Made by a program: the position numbers and the translations under genes. From SIG78 sp045585955 (GTDB lineage Bacteria > Verrucomicrobiota > Lentisphaeria > Victivallales > Victivallaceae), in assembly GCA_045585955.1 (NCBI GenBank), contig JAZMZK010000016.1, forward strand, positions 1 through 40,084: DNA of 40,084 nt, in the 5' to 3' direction. Below, one piece after another: positions 32,511 through 40,084 of this stretch (positions are counted from its first letter, which is position 1; each line of letters begins with the position of its first letter). The notes under the pieces are model-generated. The model saw only the letters and a program-made list of their open reading frames with translations. It was not told where the DNA came from and ran no database searches.

Positions 32511-33779
32511 TTAAAGTTCGTCAAATGCACCGTAGTCATTACGGTATTTCTGCGTACCGAAGTAGTCAATGGTATTTGCATCAATAAACATGCCGCCCGC
32601 TTTCAAGCGTTTGCCCGCTTCCCGCAAACGGTGGAACGCCAGCCGCAAACTGTTGTCAGCCGGGTAATCGCTCCACTCTTTATCGCTCTTGCCAAAGACA
32701 AAGCACAAACCTTCCACCCCCACGCTTTTAAATGGAAATAAATAAACTTCCCGCATAAAATCCGCCAGATTGGAATTGGGCAGTTCTTCCTCAAAATCCG
32801 GATTGTAGATCCACGAAAAGCAGGAGAAGCCCGCAACCTTTCTATTGAAATATTTGGGGAAGAAATCTCTTGCTTTGCGCAACGATTCTTCGATCAGCAC
32901 GCGTTTCATGCCGCCGCCGCCGGGAATATGCACACCCGGCACAAGATCCCACATGTTCCACAAAGCGGTATACTCATTGGTGTTGAGCGTGATAAACCTG
33001 TCAACTTCCGCAAAACCCTTGGGGTTGATGGGTATACCGCTGATGGTATCAGCAGTCTGCTCAACTTTGGCTTTGATGTATGCTTTGGCCGGATCATCGC
33101 TTTCAAACAACTGCAAACCATCTTTGCTCAACAGCCAGCCGTGGCGGCAGAGTGCTATGACTTTACCGTCAGAATTACGGCGGTACGCTATGGGCAAATA
33201 GGGCAGCGGATCCTGGATCATAAATTCCAATCTGCCGATGCGGAACAATTTGCCGTCGATGTAAAAACGGAACCAATGAAGCTTGCGACCGTTGATCCCC
33301 AGTTTGTTATCGTTACCGGCGGCGTATTCAGCAATGGCTCCGGTGGTATACTGCAAAGTCGCCTGTGCAACTTCCGGGGGCAGACCCAAGCGGGCATAAG
33401 TTTTTTCCACATACTCAAAAGCGGTCAGCACTGCCAGAAGGTTGTAAACTCCGGCGTGAGCATTTTCCAAACCGTTTTCAAACTGGGCAAGTTTATAACC
33501 GTACATAAGCGTATCGGAGCGTTCCAGCCAGTAGTGGCAGAGAAAATTGTAATTGGCAAGCAGAAATGGGTCATTGCGCACTTCGGCGGCAGCCTCAAGA
33601 ATCTGTTTGGTATCAAGCTTTTTATTGAGCTTATCGGCGGCGTTGAGCAAATACTCATCGCTCAAACTTGCCGGAACAACTTCCAACTGGTCGGCTATTT
33701 CGTTAAAGCCGTACTTTACAAGAAAATCCTGCGACTCTTTATCCAGCGAATAATATTTGGAAAATTCTGCTAAATCCAT
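32511..33779 (-). CDS. Acyltransferase-domain protein (GNAT-like)
   Basis: The 422-residue protein resembles the two-domain family with an N-terminal helical NAT_N part (about 1-140) and a C-terminal GNAT-like part. The pattern includes WFRFYIDGKLFRIGRLEFM, then VHIPGGGGM (about 278-286), where the family has LHIPxGGPL. FSCFSWIYNPDFEEELP follows, where it has CHSWLLxP. It probably transfers an acyl group to an unknown substrate in the cytoplasm. The start is 11 bp after the DUF486 gene and the stop is 9 bp before the HNH gene, so it is in the ilvE operon. Confidence 0.7.
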   Translation of the reverse strand: MDLAEFSKYYSLDKESQDFLVKYGFNEIADQLEVVPASLSDEYLLNAADKLNKKLDTKQILEAAAEVRNDPFLLANYNFLCHYWLERSDTLMYGYKLAQFENGLENAHAGVYNLLAVLTAFEYVEKTYARLGLPPEVAQATLQYTTGAIAEYAAGNDNKLGINGRKLHWFRFYIDGKLFRIGRLEFMIQDPLPYLPIAYRRNSDGKVIALCRHGWLLSKDGLQLFESDDPAKAYIKAKVEQTADTISGIPINPKGFAEVDRFITLNTNEYTALWNMWDLVPGVHIPGGGGMKRVLIEESLRKARDFFPKYFNRKVAGFSCFSWIYNPDFEEELPNSNLADFMREVYLFPFKSVGVEGLCFVFGKSDKEWSDYPADNSLRLAFHRLREAGKRLKAGGMFIDANTIDYFGTQKYRNDYGAFDEL

Positions 33780-33790
33780 ACCCTCAACCT

Positions 33791-34165
33791 TTATTTACCA
33801 AATGCAAACACAAATATCACTGCCAGCACCAGACAGACCCCGGCGGCAAGGTGGTTCCAACGCAAACTTTCGTTCATATAAAAGAGTGCAAAGGGTACAA
33901 ACACGCTCAAAGTGATAACTTCCTGCATGATTTTAAGCTGGGCGAGCGTTACCCCGCCAGCGTGCCCCAGCCGGTTGGCAGGCACCTGCAAAAGATATTC
34001 AAAAAGCGCAATTCCCCAACTGACCAACGCCGCAATGTACCACGGTTTGTTGGCAAGGTTTTTCAAATGCCCATACCAGGCAAAAGTCATAAATACATTG
34101 CTGCAAATGAGCAGCAATACCACCCGCACAATGGGTGCAGTCAAATACTGCCAGAGCTGGTTCAT
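33791..34165 (-). CDS. DUF486 small membrane protein
   Basis: The 124-residue protein has four transmembrane helices and the DUF486 pattern. It shows FMTFAWYGHLK, the ALVSWGIALFEYLLQVPANRLGH segment, LKIMQEVITL and a final short helix. The family is distantly related to drug/metabolite transporters, and the substrate is unknown. Only 3 bp separate it from hisD. Confidence 0.9.
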   Translation of the reverse strand: MNQLWQYLTAPIVRVVLLLICSNVFMTFAWYGHLKNLANKPWYIAALVSWGIALFEYLLQVPANRLGHAGGVTLAQLKIMQEVITLSVFVPFALFYMNESLRWNHLAAGVCLVLAVIFVFAFGK

Positions 34166-34168
34166 TTT

Positions 34169-35461
34169 TTACTTGCTCCGCCGGGAAGAGGCACTTCTGC
34201 CGTGAGCTGCCAAACCTTCCATTTCGGCAAACTTTTCGGCAACGGCAATCTCTTTCTGGATAGCTTCTTCGGTGTATTCCACCGTGCTCATCCGCCGGAA
34301 AAATCCTTCCACCGTCAAGCCGGAGAAGAACTTGGCACTTCCCGCCGTAGGCAGCACATGGCTGGGGCCTGCACAGAAATCGCCAATGGGTTCCGGTGTC
34401 CAATGCCCGATAAACAATGCCCCGGCAGCCTTGATGGTCTTTGCCACTTTGCGGGCATCTTTACAGCAGATCTCCAGATGTTCGGGAGCGTATTTTCCGG
34501 CGATTTCTGCCGCTTGAGCCATATCTTTGACCACGATTATCCAGCTGCCCTGTTCCAGAACTTTATCCACAGTTGCCATTCTCGGGAGCGTGGATTTCCG
34601 TTCAGCTAATGCAGTCAAAATCTTTTCCGGCATGGTTTCGTCGGTCGTCACCGTAAGAGCCTGTTCCAGACCGCTGCCGTGTTCAGCTTGCGAAAGCATG
34701 TCAGCGGCGATTTTATCCGGATCGGCAGTTTCGTCGGCGATCACCATGATTTCCGACGGCCCGGCGACCATGTCGATCGCCACTGCTCCGTAAACCAGTT
34801 TTTTGGCGGCGGTAACATAGGCGTTGCCCGGGCCCACGATCTTTTCCACTTTGGGCACAGTTTCCGTACCGTAAGCCATAGCGGCAATGCCGTAGACTCC
34901 GCCCAAACGGTAGATTTCAGTAACTCCGGCAGCTTTCATGGCATACAACACCGCCGGGTGGACTTTGCCATCCTTGCCGGGGGGAGTAACTGCCACGATC
35001 TCCTTGACTCCGGCAGCTTTGGCGATACCGGCAGTATGGATAACGGTGGAAACCAGAGGTGCGGTTCCGCCGGGGATATAGACCCCCACCCGTTCCATGG
35101 GCACAAACCGCTCGCCCAGCGTAACACCTTTGCGGACAACCTTTTTCCACGCTTTGGGTATACGCAATTTGGCAAAGGTCTGCACATTTTTCAACGCTGT
35201 TTTGATTGCCGCTTTAGCTGATTTATCCAACGACTTTTCAGCGGCGGCGATCTCGCGATCACTCACTTTGAACTCTGATGGAGTAAGTTCAGCTTTATCA
35301 AACTCCAACGCATAACGCTGCAAGGCTTTGTCGCCTTCGCTGCGGACATTGTTGACAATATTGCGTACTGCGTCTTCAATGGTTGCAGGATAGCTGGGGC
35401 GATTGTAGATCACCTCCAACCCGGCAGCAAAATCATTTTTGCGGTAATCGAGTATTTTCAT
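34169..35461 (-). CDS. hisD: Histidinol dehydrogenase
   Basis: This zinc enzyme oxidises L-histidinol to L-histidine in two NAD-dependent steps. The 430-residue protein has family-wide motifs: GGTAPLVSTVIHTAG, the VDMVAGPSEIMVIADE segment, the zinc ligands in SQAEHGSGLEQAL, and GPSHVLPT. A short Ser/Arg-rich tail (SASSRRSK) extends the C-terminus. No other his gene is nearby, so histidine synthesis is scattered in this genome. CAGGATAAAT precedes the ATG. It lies 15 bp after panC. Confidence 0.96.
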   Translation of the reverse strand: MKILDYRKNDFAAGLEVIYNRPSYPATIEDAVRNIVNNVRSEGDKALQRYALEFDKAELTPSEFKVSDREIAAAEKSLDKSAKAAIKTALKNVQTFAKLRIPKAWKKVVRKGVTLGERFVPMERVGVYIPGGTAPLVSTVIHTAGIAKAAGVKEIVAVTPPGKDGKVHPAVLYAMKAAGVTEIYRLGGVYGIAAMAYGTETVPKVEKIVGPGNAYVTAAKKLVYGAVAIDMVAGPSEIMVIADETADPDKIAADMLSQAEHGSGLEQALTVTTDETMPEKILTALAERKSTLPRMATVDKVLEQGSWIIVVKDMAQAAEIAGKYAPEHLEICCKDARKVAKTIKAAGALFIGHWTPEPIGDFCAGPSHVLPTAGSAKFFSGLTVEGFFRRMSTVEYTEEAIQKEIAVAEKFAEMEGLAAHGRSASSRRSK

Positions 35462-35476
35462 ATTTATCCTGTTATT

Positions 35477-36322
35477 TTACAATTTCACAAAGCAGTTATC
35501 AATAAGCCTTGTGGTGCCGAATACTGCCGCCACGGCAAAGAGCAGTTCTTTGCTGTTGCTGGTGGGGTCTTCCAGATTATCGGCATCTCTGACTTCCACA
35601 TAATCCACTACGCCGCCGGCATCGCTTATGCGTTTTACGGCTTCTTCGATAACTTCGCTGACCGCCTTTACGCCCTCACTTTTGAGTTTGGCTTCGGCGG
35701 CAAAGACTGATTGAGAGATACTGCGGGCACGAACTCTTTCATCTTCAGTAAGATAGCGGTTGCGGGAACTCATTGCCACATTATCCGTATCACGGATCAG
35801 ATCGCCCAGTACGATCTCCACCGGGAAATCCAGATCCCGCACCATGCGTTTGATAATGATCGCCTGCTGGGCATCTTTTTTGCCGAAGACCGCCACATCC
35901 GGCAGGGTCAGGTTAAAAAGCTTGCTGACCACCGTAAGCACCCCCCGGAAGTGGATGGGGCGGCTTTTGCCGCACAACACCTTGGAAAGAGTAGTTTCGT
36001 CCACCCAGATCGAGCGGTCGGAAGCGTACATATCTTCCGGCTGGGGTGCAAAGACTGCAGTTGCCCCGTGAGCTTCGCAGAGTTTGCAATCGTTCTCAAA
36101 ATCCCTCGGGTACTTATCCAAATCCTCGGTGGGAGCAAACTGGGTGGGGTTTACAAAAATGGAAACGATCACCTCGTCGCCCCGTTCCCGGGCTATATCA
36201 ATAAGTGACGCATGTCCCGCATGGAGAAAGCCCATGGTGGGCACCAGCGCTATGCGTTTGCCGGAGCGTTTGCAGTTCAAAGCATATTCCTGCAATTCTT
36301 TCGGCTGATGAAAAATCTTCAT
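35477..36322 (-). CDS. panC: Pantothenate synthetase
   Basis: This ATP-dependent ligase joins pantoate and beta-alanine to make pantothenate for CoA. The 281-residue protein has the nucleotidylyl-transferase signature PTMGFLHAGH (HxGH type), FVNPTQF, GKKDAQQAIIIKRMV and the KMSKS-like SSRNRYLT. The start at 36322 is chosen for GAGG seven bp upstream; a longer frame opens only with TTG. It sits between ilvE and hisD. Other pan genes are not in the window. Confidence 0.96.
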   Translation of the reverse strand: MKIFHQPKELQEYALNCKRSGKRIALVPTMGFLHAGHASLIDIARERGDEVIVSIFVNPTQFAPTEDLDKYPRDFENDCKLCEAHGATAVFAPQPEDMYASDRSIWVDETTLSKVLCGKSRPIHFRGVLTVVSKLFNLTLPDVAVFGKKDAQQAIIIKRMVRDLDFPVEIVLGDLIRDTDNVAMSSRNRYLTEDERVRARSISQSVFAAEAKLKSEGVKAVSEVIEEAVKRISDAGGVVDYVEVRDADNLEDPTSNSKELLFAVAAVFGTTRLIDNCFVKL

Positions 36323-36343
36323 TTTACGCCTCAAACCACCTTA

Positions 36344-37351
36344 TCAGTCAACAATAAACATCCAGTTGTGCTTATCTTCGGCTTCACCGTACTGGATAGC
36401 CTTCAAGCCGTAGTAGAGCTTGCTGCTGACTTCGCCGATGTTGTCGCCGTAGGTAAAGACCTGATCTTTGTAGTAGATGTGATGGATGGGGGTGATGACC
36501 ACCGCTGTACCGCAGGCACCGACTTCCGCAAAGTCAGCCAGTTCAGACTTGTGGATCTTGCGGCGTTCCACTTCGATACCCAGATCCTGCGCCAAAGTCA
36601 AAAGCGAATCGTTGGTCACGCTGGGCAGCACCGAGGGTGATTCGGGAGTGACATATTTGCCATCTTTGGTGATACCGAAAAAGTTGCTGGTACCGAATTC
36701 GTCGATATATTCGTGGGTGGCGGGGTCAAGGAAGAGCGCCACCGGGCAACCGGCTTTTTTCGCCATCTTGCTGGAGTAAAGACTTGCTGCGTAGTTACCG
36801 GCGCACTTGATATTGCCGGTGCCGTGGGGTGCCGCACGGTCAAGTTCGTCAAAAATCAAAGCATCCACCGGCTTGATACCACCCTTGTAGTAGGGTCCGG
36901 CGGGCATGACCATCATCACAAATTCATAGTCAAAACTGGGCGATACACCGATCTGGGACGAGGTACCGAACATCACCGGACGGATGTAAAGCGAGCCGTC
37001 GGTGCCGTAGGGCGGAATGTAGTCGGCATTATCTTTGACCACCATCCTGATAGCTTCCAGAAACATCTCTTCGGGCAAAGTTTCCATAAGGATCCGTTCA
37101 GCACTGCTGTTGAAGCGTTTGGCGTTCATCTGGGGGCGGAAAACACCGATACGGCCGTCCTTCATACGGAACGCCTTCATGCCTTCAAAAATCGCCTGAC
37201 CGTAGTGCATACAGTTGGCAGCAACCGACATGGTTATATCGTAGGTGTTGAAAAGTTTAAGTTCGCTCCACTTGCCATCTTTGAAGCTGGCACGCACATT
37301 CGACCGGGTCGGCATAAATTCAAAACCGAGTTTGTCCCATTCAATATTCAT
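36344..37351 (-). CDS. ilvE: Branched-chain amino acid aminotransferase
   Basis: This PLP enzyme makes Leu, Ile and Val from their keto acids. The 335-residue protein belongs to fold type IV. The PLP lysine is in IKCAGNYAASLYS (about 190-202), preceded by the SLYIRPVMFGT segment. The EFGTSNFFGI loop and the C-terminal EVGACGTAVVITPI motif follow. The ribosome site ATGAGG precedes the start. It is the first gene of an eight-gene cluster. A short AAATCAA/TTGATTT inverted repeat (37383-37397) lies upstream. Confidence 0.94.
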   Translation of the reverse strand: MNIEWDKLGFEFMPTRSNVRASFKDGKWSELKLFNTYDITMSVAANCMHYGQAIFEGMKAFRMKDGRIGVFRPQMNAKRFNSSAERILMETLPEEMFLEAIRMVVKDNADYIPPYGTDGSLYIRPVMFGTSSQIGVSPSFDYEFVMMVMPAGPYYKGGIKPVDALIFDELDRAAPHGTGNIKCAGNYAASLYSSKMAKKAGCPVALFLDPATHEYIDEFGTSNFFGITKDGKYVTPESPSVLPSVTNDSLLTLAQDLGIEVERRKIHKSELADFAEVGACGTAVVITPIHHIYYKDQVFTYGDNIGEVSSKLYYGLKAIQYGEAEDKHNWMFIVD

Positions 37352-37410
37352 AGTAGTACCTCATAAGGTTAAAAGATTAAAAAAATCAAATTGATTTAAT
37401 ATACACTTTA

Positions 37411-38397
37411 TTACGGTGTTTCGCAAGTAAAAACACCATTTTCTGTGGTATTAAAACATGCTGAAAATCTCCCCGGGGCGATTTCCCGCAAAACCGGCCG
37501 TTCTTTGCGGCATTTTTCCCTTGCGTAGGGGCAGCGGGGGTGGAACGCACACCCTCCGGGCGGATTTAAGGGGCTGGGGACATCGCCGGAGAGTTTGATC
37601 CTTGCTTCCGAACGCTTTTCCAAAGTGGGCACTGCCGAAAGCAATGCTGCCGTGTAGGGGTGCAAAGGCTTACGGCAAAGCTCGCTTGCGGGGGCACTTT
37701 CCACGATACGCCCCAAATACATGACCAGTATCCGGTCGCTGATATGTTCCACCACCGCCAGATCGTGGGCGATAAAGAGCAGACCGATCCGGGTGGTTTT
37801 CTGCAAATCTTTCAGAAGATTTATGATCGAAGCCTGCACGCTGACATCCAACGCCGAAACTGGTTCGTCGGCAATCAAAAGTTCCGGTTCGGTCGCCAAC
37901 GCCCGGGCTATACCGATACGCTGCCGCTGCCCGCCGGAAAATTCGTGGGGGTAACGCCCCAGCTGACCGGGGTCCAGCCCCACTAACTGCATAAGCTCCT
38001 GCATACGCTCTAAACGCTGGGCTTTATTGAGAGTTGTGTGCAGCGATAAAACTTCATCGAGCGTACTTTGGATACTCAAACGGGGATTCAGCGAACCGTA
38101 AGGATCCTGAAAAACCATCTGGAACTTTTTCCGTGCCTTCCGCAACGCCTTGCCTTTCAATGCAGCAATATCCATTCCGGCAATGTGTATGGAACCTGCC
38201 GCCGGATCTTCCAGCCGCACCAGAGTTTTGGCTATGGAACTTTTGCCGCAGCCGCTTTCACCCACCAGCCCCACAGTTTCGCCCCGGTCAACGGTAAACG
38301 ACACATCGTCCACCGCATGGAGATATTTGCGTTTGGCAAACCACGAACCCCGCAGCGGATAATCAACTTTAAGATTTTTTACTTCCAGTAAAGCCAT
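37411..38397 (-). CDS. Oligopeptide/dipeptide ABC transporter ATPase (OppF/DppF type)
   Basis: The 328-residue ATP-binding subunit has Walker A GESGCGKSS (about 42-50), signature SGGQRQRIGIARAL, Walker B LLIADEPVSALD, and the switch His in FIAHDLAVVEHISD. A C-terminal Opp-type extension with PPGGCAFHPRCPYAREKC probably binds an iron-sulfur cluster. It energises import of peptides or similar solutes. No permease, binding protein or second ATPase (OppD) is adjacent, so its partners are elsewhere. It has its own promoter and is followed by a weak AT-rich palindrome. Confidence 0.93.
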   Translation of the reverse strand: MALLEVKNLKVDYPLRGSWFAKRKYLHAVDDVSFTVDRGETVGLVGESGCGKSSIAKTLVRLEDPAAGSIHIAGMDIAALKGKALRKARKKFQMVFQDPYGSLNPRLSIQSTLDEVLSLHTTLNKAQRLERMQELMQLVGLDPGQLGRYPHEFSGGQRQRIGIARALATEPELLIADEPVSALDVSVQASIINLLKDLQKTTRIGLLFIAHDLAVVEHISDRILVMYLGRIVESAPASELCRKPLHPYTAALLSAVPTLEKRSEARIKLSGDVPSPLNPPGGCAFHPRCPYAREKCRKERPVLREIAPGRFSACFNTTENGVFTCETP

Positions 38398-38428
38398 GAG
38401 TTATTTCCTGTAAAAACTTTTATCTCAA

Positions 38429-38456
38429 AAGATACCACAAATCAGGAAATTTGCAA
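38429..38456 (-). promoter_or_regulatory. Promoter of the OppF-type ATPase gene
   Basis: On the minus strand TTGCAA (38456-38451) and TATCTT (38434-38429) are 16 bp apart, about 32 bp before the start codon. Confidence 0.5.
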
Positions 38457-38476
38457 CCGTTTTTCCGGGAAAAGCG

Positions 38477-39133
38477 TTAATTTTTTTCAGCCAGAGTTTT
38501 GCCCAAAGCAAATGCCTTTGCCAGATCAAGGGGGAATTGCTGATCACGCATAAGTTTTTTGTGTTCCGGATCAAACAAACTTGATTCATACAAGCTGTAA
38601 TCGCTGAACTGGTAAGTATCGCATACATAAAGGACTTCTGCCGGATCGCTTTTAAATACCAGTTCGGGGAATTTGAGAGTTTTTTCCAGAGTTTCTTTGT
38701 AGCCGTATTCAGTTATGGCACTTTCGGGTATATTCATAGTGTAAACAAAAGCAAAGTTCACCTTTTTAGCTGCGGCACTGCCGGGAGGTGCGGTATAACG
38801 CAAAACGGGGAAAAAGAGCCGTTCCAGAGCGTTGCGGTAAAGTCCGGTTTCGCCTCCGAAGTAAACAGGCGAACCCATAATGATACCGTCGGCTTGCTGA
38901 AGTTTTTCCAATACAGGCGAAAAATCATCTTTCAATGCACATTTCCCAAAATTCTTTGAGCCTTTGCGCTTGCACTCAAAACAACTCTTGCAGCCGGAAA
39001 AGTTCAATTTTCCCAAGTCGATGAATTCAATATCTGCCCCCACACTTGCCGCTCCTTCCAGAGCTTTTTTCAAGATCAAAGCGGTGTTGCCGTTACTGCG
39101 GGGGCTGCCGTTAAGGGCATAAATCTTTTTCAT
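38477..39133 (-). CDS. Flavodoxin-family NAD(P)H-dependent FMN reductase
   Basis: The 218-residue protein starts MKKIYALNGSPRSNGNTALI, the phosphate-binding loop of the flavodoxin-like NADPH-dependent FMN reductase family. The CKSCFECKRKGSKNFGKC segment (48-65) holds four Cys, as in iron-sulfur flavoproteins, but whether a cluster is bound is unclear. GSPVYFGGETGLYRNALERL follows. AAGGAG precedes the start. It is divergent from the TIM-barrel gene, and a possible promoter lies within 39134-39200. The physiological partner is unknown. Confidence 0.88.
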   Translation of the reverse strand: MKKIYALNGSPRSNGNTALILKKALEGAASVGADIEFIDLGKLNFSGCKSCFECKRKGSKNFGKCALKDDFSPVLEKLQQADGIIMGSPVYFGGETGLYRNALERLFFPVLRYTAPPGSAAAKKVNFAFVYTMNIPESAITEYGYKETLEKTLKFPELVFKSDPAEVLYVCDTYQFSDYSLYESSLFDPEHKKLMRDQQFPLDLAKAFALGKTLAEKN

Positions 39134-39214
39134 AAAGCTTATTCTCCTTGTGGTTACACACTCTTACTTTACAATCAAGCGGCAAAAAAGCAAAAAATAA
39201 ATCTGTTTTCCGCC

Positions 39215-39242
39215 TTGAAATAAAGACAATATGATATATATT
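39215..39242 (+). promoter_or_regulatory. Promoter of the TIM-barrel gene
   Basis: TTGAAA (39215-39220) and TATATT (39237-39242) are 16 bp apart, giving a leader of about 35 nt to the ATG at 39284. Confidence 0.55.
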
Positions 39243-39283
39243 TTGTTGTGTTTTTAACCAGACAACCCTGAGGAAGTTTTTTT

Positions 39284-40084
39284 ATGAGTGCCCCTGCTCC
39301 CATAAGTTATTTATTTGATTTTTTGAGCTATCCGGAAAATCTGCGGAAGTGCCGGTTGAATGAATTTGCCGCCAACGGAGCAAAGCATCTGGTATTAAGT
39401 TCGCCACTGCTCAAACACCTGATCGCCCACCCGGAGCAGGCAAAAAAATTTGCCGCTGAACTGGCAGAATCCGGTTTGAGTTTCGGCGATGCCCACGCTC
39501 CTTACGGTATGCACTGGGATTTGATCTGTGTCTTTGAAGAGGAACGGCCAGCCTTGTTCATCCGTCAGAAAATGGCGCTGCTCATGGCTGCCGAACTGGG
39601 GTGCAAGACTGTTACCATGCACACCGGGGCCGACCACCTTTTCCCGGAGATCACCACCGAAAAACATCTTTCCAGAGCGTGCGATATGCTGGAAAAACTT
39701 TTGCCGGAAGCTGAAAAACTCAACATCACTATTGCCGTGGAAAACGGCTGGGGCAAACTTACTTCGCTGGATACGCTTTTGTATTTGCGTAAAAAGTTCC
39801 CCTCCCCCAACTTCGGATTCTGCTACGACTCCGGCCACGCCAATATTATGGACAGCGGTCGGCTCTATACCGAAGGCGAAGCCTATTTGCGCTGGAACGC
39901 AGTTGGTGTGGCAGTTCCGCCGTGGGAAGATGCCGTCGTGCGGCTGGAACGGATGCTGCCTGATGTGGTCAACTGCCATTTGCACGACAATTACGGCAAT
40001 AAAGATCAGCACCATCTCCCCGGGCAAGGCAATGTAAAGTGGGATAAAATCATACCGCTGCTGAAAAAAGCTCCCCGTTTGCAG
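39284..40084 (+). CDS. Sugar phosphate isomerase/epimerase-type TIM barrel (partial)
   Basis: A frame of 267 codons is open to the window end, so the C-terminus is missing. TGAGGAAG precedes the ATG. The sequence fits xylose-isomerase-like TIM barrels. It has a metal-ligand region DAHAPYGMHWDL (about 69-80), TVTMHTGADH, IAVENGWG with the catalytic Glu, and FCYDSGHAN with Asp and His. NCHLHDNYGNKDQHHLPGQGN provides further metal ligands. Members isomerise or epimerise sugars or act on nucleic acids (endonuclease IV); the HDN-GNKDQHH ending favours the sugar-acting type. The substrate is unknown. Confidence 0.88.
   Translation, partial: MSAPAPISYLFDFLSYPENLRKCRLNEFAANGAKHLVLSSPLLKHLIAHPEQAKKFAAELAESGLSFGDAHAPYGMHWDLICVFEEERPALFIRQKMALLMAAELGCKTVTMHTGADHLFPEITTEKHLSRACDMLEKLLPEAEKLNITIAVENGWGKLTSLDTLLYLRKKFPSPNFGFCYDSGHANIMDSGRLYTEGEAYLRWNAVGVAVPPWEDAVVRLERMLPDVVNCHLHDNYGNKDQHHLPGQGNVKWDKIIPLLKKAPRLQ

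Overview
The window is about 40 kb of bacterial chromosome with no rRNA or tRNA gene, CRISPR array or complete transposase gene. Nearly all of it is tightly packed operons of housekeeping genes. The base composition is moderate, with AT-rich promoters and a clear sigma70-like promoter style. Many genes use GGAG/GAGG ribosome sites and overlap as ATGA. A CT398-type zinc-ribbon protein lies next to ruvB, there is a META-domain lipoprotein, and several hypothetical proteins have no obvious proteobacterial or firmicute relative. Together these suggest a Gram-negative member of the PVC superphylum, possibly Lentisphaerota. That placement is an impression from protein style, not a computed result.

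Layout. (1) 1-413: a 226-bp MITE-like element with terminal inverted repeats and an 8-bp target duplication. (2) 414-4412, + strand: folE, then a four-gene operon of a GcvH-like protein without the lipoyl lysine, a nitroreductase, an unknown beta-rich protein and a DUF815-like AAA ATPase. It ends in a second copy of the hairpin core found inside the MITE. (3) 4733-11435, - strand: phoH, an HPr gene and a polysaccharide deacetylase; a LysM lipoprotein; fabF; transketolase with a Cys-rich tail plus a META lipoprotein. (4) 11579-15443, + strand: ruvB, zinc-ribbon protein, azlC, azlD and an S66 LD-carboxypeptidase. (5) 15.5-20.4 kb: a restriction island with an MmeI-like type IIL restriction-modification enzyme, a DUF2971-like protein and an HNH endonuclease. 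It is bounded by a 47-bp direct repeat that is the 3' end of the neighbouring helicase gene. (6) 20340-29549, - strand: nusA, infB, rbfA, a DHH phosphoesterase, truB, a protein with twin CDCGHDHHH motifs, and a DinG-type helicase, in one apparent operon. (7) 29862-30338, + strand: a YbaK-type deacylase, followed by a 9-bp tandem repeat. (8) 30486-37351, - strand: ilvE, panC, hisD, DUF486, GNAT-like acyltransferase, HNH protein, RdgC-like protein and nitroreductase, with gaps of 3-28 bp. (9) 37411-40084: an orphan OppF/DppF-type ATPase, a flavodoxin-family reductase, and a divergent TIM-barrel isomerase cut by the window edge.

How it fits together. Regions 3, 4, 6 and 8 are core metabolism and information processing: fatty-acid and pentose-phosphate enzymes, recombination, translation initiation and RNA modification, and amino-acid and pantothenate synthesis. 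The unusual material is concentrated in four places: the first 4.6 kb, the restriction island at the end of the nusA-dinG operon, the nusA leader, and short peptide tails on otherwise ordinary enzymes. The most distinctive pattern is in the island. Two nested insertions have each left a copy of a gene's 3' end on the far side, one involving the helicase gene and one the methyltransferase gene, and a truncated nuclease remnant sits at the island edge.
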